Assembly (NCBI GenBank): GCA_035946955.1
Contig: DASYYE010000126.1
Span: 1-42,204 of the forward strand
Direction: 5' to 3'
DNA from: DASYYE01 sp035946955
GTDB taxonomy: Bacteria; Actinomycetota; Actinomycetes; Streptosporangiales; Streptosporangiaceae
DNA length: 42,204 nt
Position 1 is the first letter of the stretch, and each line of letters opens with the position of its first letter. Positions 33,720 through 41,708 of this stretch are shown here, one piece after another. The position numbers and the translations under genes were made by a program. Under the pieces are notes generated by a model. That model searched no databases, was not told the origin of the DNA, and was given only the letters and a program-made list of their open reading frames with translations.

Positions 33720-34460
33720 ATGACGACACGGCAGGCAGTCCTGGTCACGGGCGCGTCCCGGGGCATCGGCCGCGCGGTCGCCCTCCGGCTGGCCGCTGAC
33801 GGCTACGGCGTGGCTGGCTGTTACGCGACGGCCAGCGAAGCGGCGGAGAAGACCCGCACCGAGGTCGAGGCCCACGGCGCCGAGACCTATTTCGACGTCT
33901 GCGATGTACGTGACTTTGACGCGGTCACCGGGTTCGTCAGCCGCGCGGAGGCTGCTGTCGGCCCACTGTCCGCCCTGGTGAACAGCGCGGGCATCACCCG
34001 TGACCGCTCGACGGTCGTCATGGCCCCGCAGGACTGGCACGACGTGGTCGAAACCAACCTCACCGGCACCTGGCACTTCTGCCGCGCCGTGGGGTTCGGC
34101 TTTGTCAAACGCCGCCACGGGGCCATCGTCAACCTGTCGTCGGTCGCGGGCATCCACGGCAATGCCGGCCAGTCCAACTACGCCGCCACCAAGGCCGGGA
34201 TCATCGGCCTGAGCAGGTCGCTGGCCAAAGAGGTCGCCGGGCACGGGATCCGGGTCAATGTGGTCGCCCCCGGTTTCGTCGAGACCGACATGACCGCGGC
34301 GCTCCCGGAGAAGCTGCGCGCCACCGCTCTGAGCAAGATCGGCCTGCGCAGGTTCGGCACCCCTGACGACGTCGCCACGATGGTCGCGTTCCTGCTCTCC
34401 GACCAGGCCTCCTACATCACCGGGCAGGTCATCCAGGTGGACGGAGGGATGGTCCTGTGA
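33720..34460 (+). CDS. 3-oxoacyl-ACP reductase (FabG-type ketoreductase)
   Basis: 246 residues, a classical short-chain dehydrogenase. VTGASRGIGRAVAL binds NADPH, NSAGITRD is the NNAG block, and the catalytic Ser141, Tyr154 and Lys158 are present in LSSVAGIHGNAGQSNYAATKAG (given here in the order seen). VAPGFVETDM and the C-terminal GQVIQVDGGM are typical of FabG. It should reduce each beta-keto group formed by the type II synthase. The ATG has GAGAGGG upstream. Position directly before two dehydratase genes makes the reductive cycle complete to the double bond; no enoyl reductase is present, so an unsaturated (polyene) chain is predicted. Confidence 0.9.
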   Translation: MTTRQAVLVTGASRGIGRAVALRLAADGYGVAGCYATASEAAEKTRTEVEAHGAETYFDVCDVRDFDAVTGFVSRAEAAVGPLSALVNSAGITRDRSTVVMAPQDWHDVVETNLTGTWHFCRAVGFGFVKRRHGAIVNLSSVAGIHGNAGQSNYAATKAGIIGLSRSLAKEVAGHGIRVNVVAPGFVETDMTAALPEKLRATALSKIGLRRFGTPDDVATMVAFLLSDQASYITGQVIQVDGGMVL

Positions 34461-34578
34461 GCGAGCCGAAGGGGCGCGGCGCTGCCTGGACTGAGGAGCG
34501 AGGAACGAGCGACGAGGGAAGGGAGCGCCTCCAGGCGCCCCGGAGGCGAACGGGGGGCGCTGTGAGCGAGCCGAAGGG
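34455..34578 (+). repeat. Intergenic 19-bp direct repeats with short hairpins
   Basis: CTGTGAGCGAGCCGAAGGG occurs at 34455-34473 (overlapping the ketoreductase stop) and again at 34560-34578, a period of 105 bp. Between them lie GAGCGAGGAACGAGCGACGAGGG-like charged-purine sequence and a GCGCCT-CC-AGGCGC hairpin at about 34525. This is the only sizable gap (127 bp) in the PKS operon. It looks like an inserted duplication of the actinobacterial GAGCGAG-rich repeat type. Confidence 0.65.
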
Positions 34579-34587
34579 AACAGCACA

Positions 34588-34965
34588 ATGATCCGCGCGA
34601 TCGACGGGCTTGAGGTGTCCCGCGAGGCTGGGCTGACCTTCCGCGCCTGGAAGCAGGTGCGCGCCAGCGACCCGTACCTGTGCGGGCACTTCCCGGAGCT
34701 GACCATCTACCCGGGGGTGTTCACGCTGGAGAGCGTCCAGCAGGCGGTCGCTGGCACGGTCGGCGCGCCAGTGCGGATCGTGCTGTTGCGCTCCGCACGG
34801 TTCCTCGCACCGCTGCTCGAGTCCGACGTGCTCACCGTGGCCGGCACGGTCACCCACGGCCCGGACGGCTGCTTCGAGGTGGACGCCCGCTGCACCCGTG
34901 AGGACGGCGAACTGACCGCCACCGTGCGTGCCCGGCTCAGCGAGGTGGTCCCGGATGCGGCTTGA
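34588..34965 (+). CDS. Hotdog-fold 3-hydroxyacyl-ACP dehydratase (FabZ-like), catalytic His present
   Basis: 125 residues. CGHFPELTIYPGVFTLES is the FabZ active-site helix: His34 in GHFP and Glu48 in LES are the expected catalytic pair. The rest (VLLRSARFLAPLLESDVLTV, TATVRARLSEV) follows the single hotdog. Some FabZ features are missing: there is no N-terminal LPHRYPFLL segment, which is instead in the next protein. The two genes overlap by 11 nt, so a heterodimer in which each subunit supplies part of the site is likely, as known for the DH pair of aryl polyene synthases. ATG with GAAGGGA upstream. Confidence 0.8.
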   Translation: MIRAIDGLEVSREAGLTFRAWKQVRASDPYLCGHFPELTIYPGVFTLESVQQAVAGTVGAPVRIVLLRSARFLAPLLESDVLTVAGTVTHGPDGCFEVDARCTREDGELTATVRARLSEVVPDAA

Positions 34966-35419
34966 GCATGCGCAGATCCGCGACCTACTGCCGCACCGCT
35001 ACCCCATGCTGCTCCTCGACCGGGTCGAGGCTATGGTCCCGGGTGAGTCGCTGGAGGCGGTCAAGGTGATCAGCGGCTGCGAGCCCTGTTACGACGGGCT
35101 CCCTGACAACTACGCATTCCCGACCAGCCTGCTCATCGAGTCGTTCGGCCAGGCAGCGGCTGTGCTCTGGCTGCTGTCCAGGCAGCAGGGCCAGCGGCCA
35201 GCAGGCGAGCTGCCCATGTTCGTGGCGGCCCGGAACTGCCAGCTCACCAGGCCGGTCTACCCAGGCGATGTGGTGCGCCACCGGGTCCGGCTCGACCAGG
35301 CGGTCGACGGGGCCGCCTTTGCCAGCGGGGACAGCCGCACCGGCGACCACCAGGTCGCCGTCTTCGCCTCGATGATGGCCGTGACCCGGCCACCTGACGC
35401 CATCACTCAAGAACGCTGA
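34955..35419 (+). CDS. Second FabZ-like hotdog protein, active-site His absent
   Basis: 154 residues from ATG 34955, inside the end of the preceding gene. LLPHRYPMLLLDRVEAM is the exact FabZ opening, SLEAVKVISGCEPC follows, and then DGLPDNYAFPTSLLIES stands where FabZ has GHFPGRPIMPGVLIIEA: the His becomes Leu49, and one residue is lost, while Glu62 remains. Alone it should be a poor dehydratase. Together with the preceding protein, which has the His but not the PHRYP opening, it makes a complementary pair. Each is therefore best seen as one half of the dehydratase of the synthase. Confidence 0.8.
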   Translation: MRLEHAQIRDLLPHRYPMLLLDRVEAMVPGESLEAVKVISGCEPCYDGLPDNYAFPTSLLIESFGQAAAVLWLLSRQQGQRPAGELPMFVAARNCQLTRPVYPGDVVRHRVRLDQAVDGAAFASGDSRTGDHQVAVFASMMAVTRPPDAITQER

Positions 35420-35458
35420 TAACAGCAAGAAACCTCCAGGCAAGGAAGGGAGCACCCA

Positions 35459-35710
35459 ATGAGCCAGGCCGAGCACCTCTCGGAACTGCGGGACATCGTC
35501 GCCGACGTCCTCGAACTGGAGCCCGAGGAGATCGATGACGCGGCCGACTTCGTCGACGAGTACGAGGCTGACTCGCTGCGGGCCATCGAGATCCTCGCCC
35601 GGATCGAGAAGCGGTACCGGGTCGAGATCCCGCAGTCAGAACTGGACCGTATGCGGAGCCTCAAGGCCGTCTACGACGTCGTGGCGGGCTACGCCGGCTG
35701 GCAGGAATGA
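35459..35710 (+). CDS. Acyl carrier protein of the type II PKS
   Basis: 83 residues. Phosphopantetheine site Ser39 in EADSLRAIEILARIEK, with LELEPEEIDDAADFVDE before it and IPQSELDRMRSLKAVYDVV after it; a standard four-helix carrier. AAGGAAGGGA precedes the ATG. It lies 4 bp before the first ketosynthase gene, so it is the chain carrier of the synthase, different from the carrier of the acyl-AMP ligase operon. Confidence 0.9.
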   Translation: MSQAEHLSELRDIVADVLELEPEEIDDAADFVDEYEADSLRAIEILARIEKRYRVEIPQSELDRMRSLKAVYDVVAGYAGWQE

Positions 35711-35714
35711 GCCG

Positions 35715-36926
35715 ATGCCCGGCAAGGTGGTGATCACTGGCCTGGGTCCCGTGTCGAGCATCGGGACCGGGGTGAGTGAGTTCTGCGCATCGCTGCGCGC
35801 CGGGCAGTCCGGCATCTCACCCATCAAGGGGTTCGACGCGAGCGGGTTCCCCTACCGCAATGGCGGGGAGGTGTCCGGGTTCCGGCCGGAGCGTGTGCTG
35901 CGCCGCCTGGACACCGACGAGTGGGGCCGGTCGTCGCTGTTCGCCGCGGCGGCCGCCCGGCTGGCCATCTGCGACGCGGGCCTGGACGACAGCCCCTGGT
36001 TAGTGCCGGAACGGTCAGGGGCGGTGATCGGCACCACCAGTGGCGAGTCCCAGGTGGTCGAGTCACTGGTCGCGCAGCAGGTCGCGGCCGGGTACGGCGC
36101 GATGTCGCCCGAGGAGGTCCGGCGGCTGCCGGCCGAGCGGCTGGCGTACGCGGTCGCGGTCGAACTCGGCCTGGCCGGGGAGGTGCTGACGCTGGCCACG
36201 GCCTGCTCGGCCAGCAACTACGCCATCGGCTACGCATTCGACCGGGTCGCCGCCGGTGAGGCGGACGTGATGCTCGCTGGCGGTGCGGACTCGGTCTGCC
36301 GCTGGGCCCACGCGGGCTTCTACCGGCTGGGTGCCCTCACCGAGCAGGAATGCCGTCCGTTCGATGCCAACCGCGATGGCATCCTCACCGGCGAGGGCGG
36401 TGCCGTGCTCGTGCTGGAGGACGCTGAACACGCCGCACAGCGCGGCGCCCGTGTGTACGCCGAGCTGCTCGGGTACGGACTGAACTGCGACGCGGCCCAC
36501 ATGGTCATGCCGAACGAGGACAGCATCGCCGTGTGCATGCGCCAGGCCCACGCCAATGCCGGGATCACACCGGACCAGGTCGACTACATCAGCGCGCACG
36601 GCACCGGCACGCCCGCCAACGACCTGACCGAGGCACGTGCCCTGCTGCAGGTCTTCGGGGAGCGGATCCCGCCGATCAGCTCCATCAAGTCGATGCTGGG
36701 CCACACCATGGGCGCGGCCAGCGGGTTCGGCGCGATCGCGGGGGCACTGGCGATCGCCGAGTCGTTCCTGCCACCGACGGTCAACTGGCGCACCCCGGAC
36801 GCGGAGTTCCCGTGGATCGACCCGGTCGCCAACGTGGCCCGTCCCGCGCAGGTCCGCGTGGTCCAGAACGACGGTTTCGCTTTCGGTGGCAACAACGCCA
36901 TCACGATCTTGGGGACACAGCGGTGA
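35715..36926 (+). CDS. Beta-ketoacyl-ACP synthase (KS, FabF-like), active
   Basis: 403 residues. Complete condensing enzyme: Cys164 in TACSASNYAIG, His295 in SAHGTGTPAND, His330 in MLGHTMGAASG, Lys in SSIKSM. Length and motifs match type II FabF/KS-alpha proteins. ATG chosen because MPGKVVITGLG is the N-terminal family motif. It overlaps the next gene by 4 nt (GTGA). A TTA codon at 36000-36002 encodes Leu96, so translation may depend on the rare leucyl tRNA. It should extend the chain with malonyl-ACP, together with the next, Cys-less protein. Confidence 0.9.
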   Translation: MPGKVVITGLGPVSSIGTGVSEFCASLRAGQSGISPIKGFDASGFPYRNGGEVSGFRPERVLRRLDTDEWGRSSLFAAAAARLAICDAGLDDSPWLVPERSGAVIGTTSGESQVVESLVAQQVAAGYGAMSPEEVRRLPAERLAYAVAVELGLAGEVLTLATACSASNYAIGYAFDRVAAGEADVMLAGGADSVCRWAHAGFYRLGALTEQECRPFDANRDGILTGEGGAVLVLEDAEHAAQRGARVYAELLGYGLNCDAAHMVMPNEDSIAVCMRQAHANAGITPDQVDYISAHGTGTPANDLTEARALLQVFGERIPPISSIKSMLGHTMGAASGFGAIAGALAIAESFLPPTVNWRTPDAEFPWIDPVANVARPAQVRVVQNDGFAFGGNNAITILGTQR

Positions 36927-38056
36927 GCGGTATCGGAGTGGTCACGGGATGCGGGGTGCTGAGCGCGGCCGGCGATGGGCTGCGCGCGCTGGCCGCGCGG
37001 ACAGGGCTGGCCCGGCAAGGCGCGCTGGCCGGGGCCGGGCAGGCCGCAATGGGTGGGCGGGGGACCGTCGGCACCTATACCCCCGTCGCGGACCGGTTCG
37101 ACGACCTGCCGTGCCCCAGCGCACCGGTCGTCACCGGCTTTGACGTGCGCGCACGGCTGGGCCGCAAGGGGACGAGCACCTTCGACCGCGCCACCGCCCT
37201 GGCCGTGGTGGCCTGCGGCCAGGCCATCGATGATGCCCACCTGGACCTCGCCGCCAGCGACCGGTCCAGCGTCGGGGTCGTGCTCGGCACCACCACGGGG
37301 AGCCTGCGCTCCACCATGAGCTACTCGCGCGAGACACTCGTGGCCGAGCGGCCCTACCTGGTCAACCCCATGCTCTTCCCGAACACGGTCATGAACTGCG
37401 CGGCGGGCCAGGCCGCGATCTGGTTCGGGCTGCACGGTGTGAACACCACGATCGCGGGTGGACCGCTGGCGTTCCTCCAGGCCATGCGCTACGCGCTCGG
37501 CGCGCTGGAGCGCGGTCACGCACAGACGTTGCTGGTCGGCGCCGTCGAGGAGTACACCCCAGAGACGGCGTGGAGCAGCGCGCTGACCGACGGCTGCGAC
37601 GCGGGCGAGGCGGTCGCCGTGTTCGTGGTGGAGCGCGGGCCCGGCACCCGGCGGCCGCGCACCGCCGACGTACTGGCCACAGCCACCGCGTTCTGCCCCT
37701 CAGGTAAGGACGGCGACGTGGCCGGGATCCTGGCGGGCTGTGTCCGCCAGGCGGTCACGCGGGCGGGCGTGGCACCCGCCGACGTGGTGGCACATGCCGC
37801 CGGCGGTGCGGCGCAGGAGCCCGACGCGGTCGCCGCCGCACTCGGCCACCAGCCACGGTCCCTGCTGTCCATCGCCGAGTTCGGGGACTGCCGGGCCGCC
37901 TCGGGCGGGCTCGCACTGGCCGCCGTCCTCGGCTGGCACTGGCATGGTGATGGGCCCGACGGCGCGGTGAGCCTGCTGACCGGCCGCAGCCGTGACGGCG
38001 CGGTCATGGCGGCCGTCGTGAGGGGGTGGCGCGATGACGGCGCTCATCGCGGGTAG
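36923..38056 (+). CDS. Chain-length-factor-like KS homologue, active-site Cys replaced by Pro
   Basis: 377 residues. Thiolase fold with the N-terminal GIGVVTGCGVLSAAG, but the nucleophile elbow reads TTIAGGPLAFLQA, with Pro181 where KS enzymes have Cys. Such Cys-less homologues act as the CLF partner of the preceding KS. The GTG overlaps the KS stop, the usual KS-CLF coupling. The C-terminal part (AAGGAAQEPDA, FGDCRAASGGLALA) keeps the fold but not the His pair pattern. It overlaps the next gene by 23 nt. Assigned as the CLF of pair one. Confidence 0.8.
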   Translation: MSGIGVVTGCGVLSAAGDGLRALAARTGLARQGALAGAGQAAMGGRGTVGTYTPVADRFDDLPCPSAPVVTGFDVRARLGRKGTSTFDRATALAVVACGQAIDDAHLDLAASDRSSVGVVLGTTTGSLRSTMSYSRETLVAERPYLVNPMLFPNTVMNCAAGQAAIWFGLHGVNTTIAGGPLAFLQAMRYALGALERGHAQTLLVGAVEEYTPETAWSSALTDGCDAGEAVAVFVVERGPGTRRPRTADVLATATAFCPSGKDGDVAGILAGCVRQAVTRAGVAPADVVAHAAGGAAQEPDAVAAALGHQPRSLLSIAEFGDCRAASGGLALAAVLGWHWHGDGPDGAVSLLTGRSRDGAVMAAVVRGWRDDGAHRG

Positions 38057-39155
38057 TGCCGTCCGCACCTGCTTCGGTGACGGCGCGGCGACCTTCGCGG
38101 CGCTGACCGAGGGCCGCAGCGGCGTCGCGCCACTGAAGCACCACGACCCCGCACACGTCGGCGTCGCCCACGGCTACGAAATCAACACTGAACGCCCCGC
38201 ACAGTTCGAGGCCAGCGAATGGCTGACGGTCTGCGTGCGGGAGGCCCTGGACCAGGCCGGTGTCGACCCGGCCCGGCAGCGCTGCGTCGCACTGGTCGGA
38301 ACCGGCCTGCGGGAGCTGTCCGCGGTCGAGCGGATGGCGGCGGGCGGGGCCCCCTTCGGCGCCGGGCGGCTGCACTTCCGCGCGGCGGTGGAACGTGCCG
38401 CCCCGGGCATCGCGGCCGTGTGGACACTCGCTGGCGCGTGCAGCGCTGGCGGCCACGCACTGGCCATGGCGCAGGACCTGATTGAGCTCGGCGAGGCGGA
38501 GGCGGTGGTGGTCGGCGCGGCCGACGCCATGACGGCTTCCATGCTCGCGATGATCGGCCGGGCCGGCGACGAACCCGCCACCGAGGTCAGGCCGTTCGAC
38601 GTCGACCGGGTCGGTGCGCTGCTCGGCGACGGTGCCGTCGCCCTGGTGCTGGTCCCGGACGAGCCGGGCCGCCCGTGCCTGGCCCGGTTGCTGTCCTGCG
38701 GGCTGTCCTGTGACGCCTGGCACCAGACAGCCCCGGACCCGGCGGGGACGCGGCGTGCCATGACTGATGCGCTGGAACGAGCCGGGCGCGTCCCCGCGGA
38801 CGTGGACCTGGTGCTCGCCCACGGCACCGGCACGCTGCTCAATGACGTGACCGAGGCCCAGGTGCTCACCGAGGTCTTCACCGGCTGCCAGCCCGGCCCG
38901 CTGGTCACCGCCATCAAGGGCGCGGTCGGCCACACCTCCGGTGGTGCGGCACTGCTCAACGTCGCGATGGCCGTCCAGTGCCTGGCCACTGGCACCGTCC
39001 CGCCCGTGGCCGGGCTGCGCGACCTGCTGCCGGAGGCCGCTGGACTGCGGCTGGTCCGCGACGCCGCCGTGGCCAGCGCGCCCCGCACAGTGCAGACAGA
39101 TGCCTTCGGCTTCGGGGGAGTCAACGCGGTGTCAGTGATCGAGGCAGTGCCATGA
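38034..39155 (+). CDS. Second beta-ketoacyl synthase (KS), active-site residues present
   Basis: 373 residues. Cys136 in AGACSAGGHALA, His263 in LAHGTGTLLND and His300 in GAVGHTSGGAALL, with the Lys of TAIKGAVG, form a complete KS site. The N-terminal half is about 30 residues shorter than the first KS. ATG 38034 lies inside the previous gene. Its stop overlaps the next start by 4 nt. A second full KS is more than a minimal type II synthase needs; it may accept the starter acid, extend a late stage of the chain, or build a second chain. Confidence 0.85.
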   Translation: MTALIAGSAVRTCFGDGAATFAALTEGRSGVAPLKHHDPAHVGVAHGYEINTERPAQFEASEWLTVCVREALDQAGVDPARQRCVALVGTGLRELSAVERMAAGGAPFGAGRLHFRAAVERAAPGIAAVWTLAGACSAGGHALAMAQDLIELGEAEAVVVGAADAMTASMLAMIGRAGDEPATEVRPFDVDRVGALLGDGAVALVLVPDEPGRPCLARLLSCGLSCDAWHQTAPDPAGTRRAMTDALERAGRVPADVDLVLAHGTGTLLNDVTEAQVLTEVFTGCQPGPLVTAIKGAVGHTSGGAALLNVAMAVQCLATGTVPPVAGLRDLLPEAAGLRLVRDAAVASAPRTVQTDAFGFGGVNAVSVIEAVP

Positions 39156-39955
39156 GTCAACTGGCGGTCACTGGCTATGCCGTGCACGTGCCCGCCTTGG
39201 GCGGTGAGGGAGTCTGCGACGCGGAGCACGCCGCCACCCTGCTCGGCAGGAAGGGCCTGCTGGCCAAGGACCAGGCGACCCGGCTCGCGCTCTGCGCGGT
39301 CCACCGGGCGCTCGGCCGCCCGCCGCTGGCCCCCCGCCCGGACGGCCCACCCGACCCCGGGGTCGCGGTGGTGGTGTCCTCCAACCTCGGCAATGTGAGC
39401 ACGGTCGCGGCGGTCGCCCGGCTGCTGCGCACCGACGGTCCCCGCGCGGTGAGCCTGCTGGACGCCCCGAACGCCTCCAGCAATGTGATCGCGGGCGCGA
39501 TCGCGATCTGGTTCCGCTTCAGCGGCCCGAACTTCACGGTCTGCTCAGGTGCGACCGCTGGCCTCGACGCGGTGTGGCTCGCGGGCCTGCTGCTGCGGGC
39601 CGGGCGGGCACGGCAGGTCGTGGTGGTCGGGACCGAGCCCGACGACCCGGACGCGGCGGCATTGCAGGCAGCCCGGGCAGGAGTAGACCCGCCGGTCCCG
39701 TTGCGGGCCGGGGCCGCCTGCCTGCTGCTGTGCCGGCCTGCTGATGCGAGCGCCCCCCTGGCGATGCTGCGAACCAGTGCTGACCCGGCGCTGCCCGGCA
39801 GCGTTGCGCGGGGTTATGGGGAAAGCGTCAGTGACCACTACGGCGCCGCGGGGGTTATCGACACCGCACTGGCCGTGGCCGCTGGCATGCCCACGCGGGT
39901 CGTGTGCGGTGACTCGGAGGACGGCTGGCGTGAGCTGTGGGTGAGCCAGCCATGA
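39152..39955 (+). CDS. Short Cys-less KS homologue (chain-length-factor type)
   Basis: 267 residues, about two thirds of a KS. SGPNFTVCSGATAGLDAV is the nucleophile elbow, with Ala134 at the Cys position; the GATAGLDAV wording is close to the QGAGGLDAV of known CLFs. The C-terminal half of the thiolase fold is missing or very reduced. Short chain-length-factor-like KS homologues are known in aryl polyene clusters. It probably pairs with the KS encoded just before it (ATGA overlap), making a second KS/CLF unit. Confidence 0.75.
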   Translation: MSQLAVTGYAVHVPALGGEGVCDAEHAATLLGRKGLLAKDQATRLALCAVHRALGRPPLAPRPDGPPDPGVAVVVSSNLGNVSTVAAVARLLRTDGPRAVSLLDAPNASSNVIAGAIAIWFRFSGPNFTVCSGATAGLDAVWLAGLLLRAGRARQVVVVGTEPDDPDAAALQAARAGVDPPVPLRAGAACLLLCRPADASAPLAMLRTSADPALPGSVARGYGESVSDHYGAAGVIDTALAVAAGMPTRVVCGDSEDGWRELWVSQP

Positions 39956-40749
39956 CCCCTATGCTCCACCGGCTGACCCCGGAGGCCGCCACCGGGCCGG
40001 TGGTCGTGCTCGTCCACGGCATGGAAGACGACTGGCGCAGCTGGCTGCCACTGGCCCGGCTGCTCGACCACAACTGGCAGGTCTACGCGCTCCAGCCACC
40101 GTGGACCGCTGGCGCCGACCACCGCTGGCGCCGCCGCCGCAGCCCGGGTGAGTGGCTGCGGGCCGGGCTCGACCAGCTGGACGGGCCTGCCGACGTGCTG
40201 GTCGGCCACTCCCTGGGAGCCAACGCCGTGCTGGAGGCACTGACCGGCCCGCCGCTCGGGCTGGGCGGCGCCGTGCTGATCGCGCCCTTCTACTGCCCAC
40301 CGGGAGCGGTGGTGACCTGGTCAGTGTTCGAGCGCGCCAAGCGCGACTTCGAAGCGATCATCCGCGCGGCACTGGAACTGCGCATGGGACCGCGGCTGAC
40401 CCGGCTGAACCAGGCCGACCCTGACCTGGCCGGCACCATGCAGGCCAAGATGATCGACCGGATCGGGCCGCTCGGCTTCCTGGCCATCTTCGACCTGTTC
40501 CTGTCCACCGCCGACCTGGACCTGGCCGAGGTCAGCGTGCCCACGCTGGTGGTCGCGGGTGACTGTGACCCGGCCCTGGACGGGGACAGGGTGGTGGCGC
40601 TGCGCCAGCGCCTGCCCACGGGCCAGGTGGTCGTGGAACCGGGCTTCGACCATTTCTGCCACGTGCTCCAGGTGGAGGCGGTAGCCGCGCACCTGGTGAG
40701 TTTCGTTGAGCTGACCTGCACAACCAGAGGGAGCGCGAGACGTCCATGA
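39952..40749 (+). CDS. Alpha/beta-hydrolase, likely chain release or editing enzyme
   Basis: 265 residues. VVVLVHGMEDDWRSWLPLARLL is the oxyanion-hole strand, VGHSLGANAVLEAL holds the nucleophile Ser87, VVAGDCDPALDGD the Asp, and GFDHFCHVL His234: the triad is complete. No signal peptide. ATG at 39952 overlaps the previous stop (ATGA) and its own stop overlaps the next start by 4 nt. As part of the PKS operon it may release the product or remove stalled chains; a type II thioesterase is the alternative reading. Confidence 0.8.
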   Translation: MTPMLHRLTPEAATGPVVVLVHGMEDDWRSWLPLARLLDHNWQVYALQPPWTAGADHRWRRRRSPGEWLRAGLDQLDGPADVLVGHSLGANAVLEALTGPPLGLGGAVLIAPFYCPPGAVVTWSVFERAKRDFEAIIRAALELRMGPRLTRLNQADPDLAGTMQAKMIDRIGPLGFLAIFDLFLSTADLDLAEVSVPTLVVAGDCDPALDGDRVVALRQRLPTGQVVVEPGFDHFCHVLQVEAVAAHLVSFVELTCTTRGSARRP

Positions 40750-41708
40750 CCGCTGACACCGCCACGCTGAGCGCAAGGCCGGGCTACGAAGGTGCCAACA
40801 TCCGTACCTGGGTGGGCTTCAAGCACTTCGCCTACCTCGTGGAAGCTGCTGTGCTGCAGTGGTTCCGCGAGCGCGGCTACGGCCCAGCCCGGCTCTACCA
40901 CGACTACGGCCTCGGTCTCGAGGTCGTTGACTGCTCCCAGTTGCTCCCCGCGGTACTCGACGTGGACGACGAGGTGAGCGCCACTGCCACGCTGACCGGG
41001 TGCGGTCGTTTCTCGGTCCGGATGACCGTGCCGCGTGACGGCGAGGCCACGGTCTGCCGGGCCAAGGTCGCCGTGGCACTGGTCCGTGAGGCCTCGGCGA
41101 GCGCCATGCTGCCATGGCCGGGCGAGCTGGACGTGCCGGTGGTCGACGACCTCGGCGAGCTGGACGCGCCGGTGGCCCGCGCCGACCTGGCGGTGCCAGA
41201 CGGCACAGACCCCATGGCAGCGCTGCAGGCCACCGACCCGATGGCGTTCTGCTGGGCCTGGCGGGTGCCTTACTTCTACTGCCACTACTCCGACCGCTTC
41301 GCCCACGCGGGCCTGGTGCGGCTACTGGAGGACACGGTGGACCGGTTCCTGGCCGACCGCGGCATCTCGGTGGGCCGGATGCTGCGTGAGCGGGGCTGGA
41401 TCCCAGTCGTGTCCCGGTCGCGGACCACGCTGCTGGCCGACGCCGTGATGGAGGAGACCCTGCTGACCAGGTTCTCGGTCACCGAGGTGCTGGGCGGCGT
41501 CAGCTACGACGCCGTGATGGACTGCTATGTCGCGCGGGGCGGCCGGCTCGTGCACGTGGCCAGCTCGCGGATCCTGCACGGGTACGCGGTCAGCCGCGGG
41601 CCGGACGCGGGCCGCCTGGCGACACTGGACGAACCAGTCCTCGCGGTGTTGTGCCCCGGTGTGGTGAGGCCCGGCGCGGTGGGCCCCCGTGAGCTGGTGG
41701 CGTCATGA
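40746..41708 (+). CDS. Double-hotdog thioesterase-like protein
   Basis: 320 residues, two tandem hotdog domains. The first has FKHFAYLVEAAVLQWFRERGY (His27, Glu33 region) and DDEVSATATLTGCGRFSVRM; the second has FAHAGLVRLLEDTVDRFLADRGIS and DAVMEETLLTRFSVTEVLGGVSYDAVMDCYV (in sections), each matching the long helix and following strands of the 4HBT/thioesterase family. Double-hotdog proteins may hydrolyse acyl-ACP or bind acyl chains. Together with the alpha/beta-hydrolase it gives two candidate release enzymes. ATG overlaps the previous stop; the next gene starts inside its stop codon. Confidence 0.75.
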   Translation: MTADTATLSARPGYEGANIRTWVGFKHFAYLVEAAVLQWFRERGYGPARLYHDYGLGLEVVDCSQLLPAVLDVDDEVSATATLTGCGRFSVRMTVPRDGEATVCRAKVAVALVREASASAMLPWPGELDVPVVDDLGELDAPVARADLAVPDGTDPMAALQATDPMAFCWAWRVPYFYCHYSDRFAHAGLVRLLEDTVDRFLADRGISVGRMLRERGWIPVVSRSRTTLLADAVMEETLLTRFSVTEVLGGVSYDAVMDCYVARGGRLVHVASSRILHGYAVSRGPDAGRLATLDEPVLAVLCPGVVRPGAVGPRELVAS

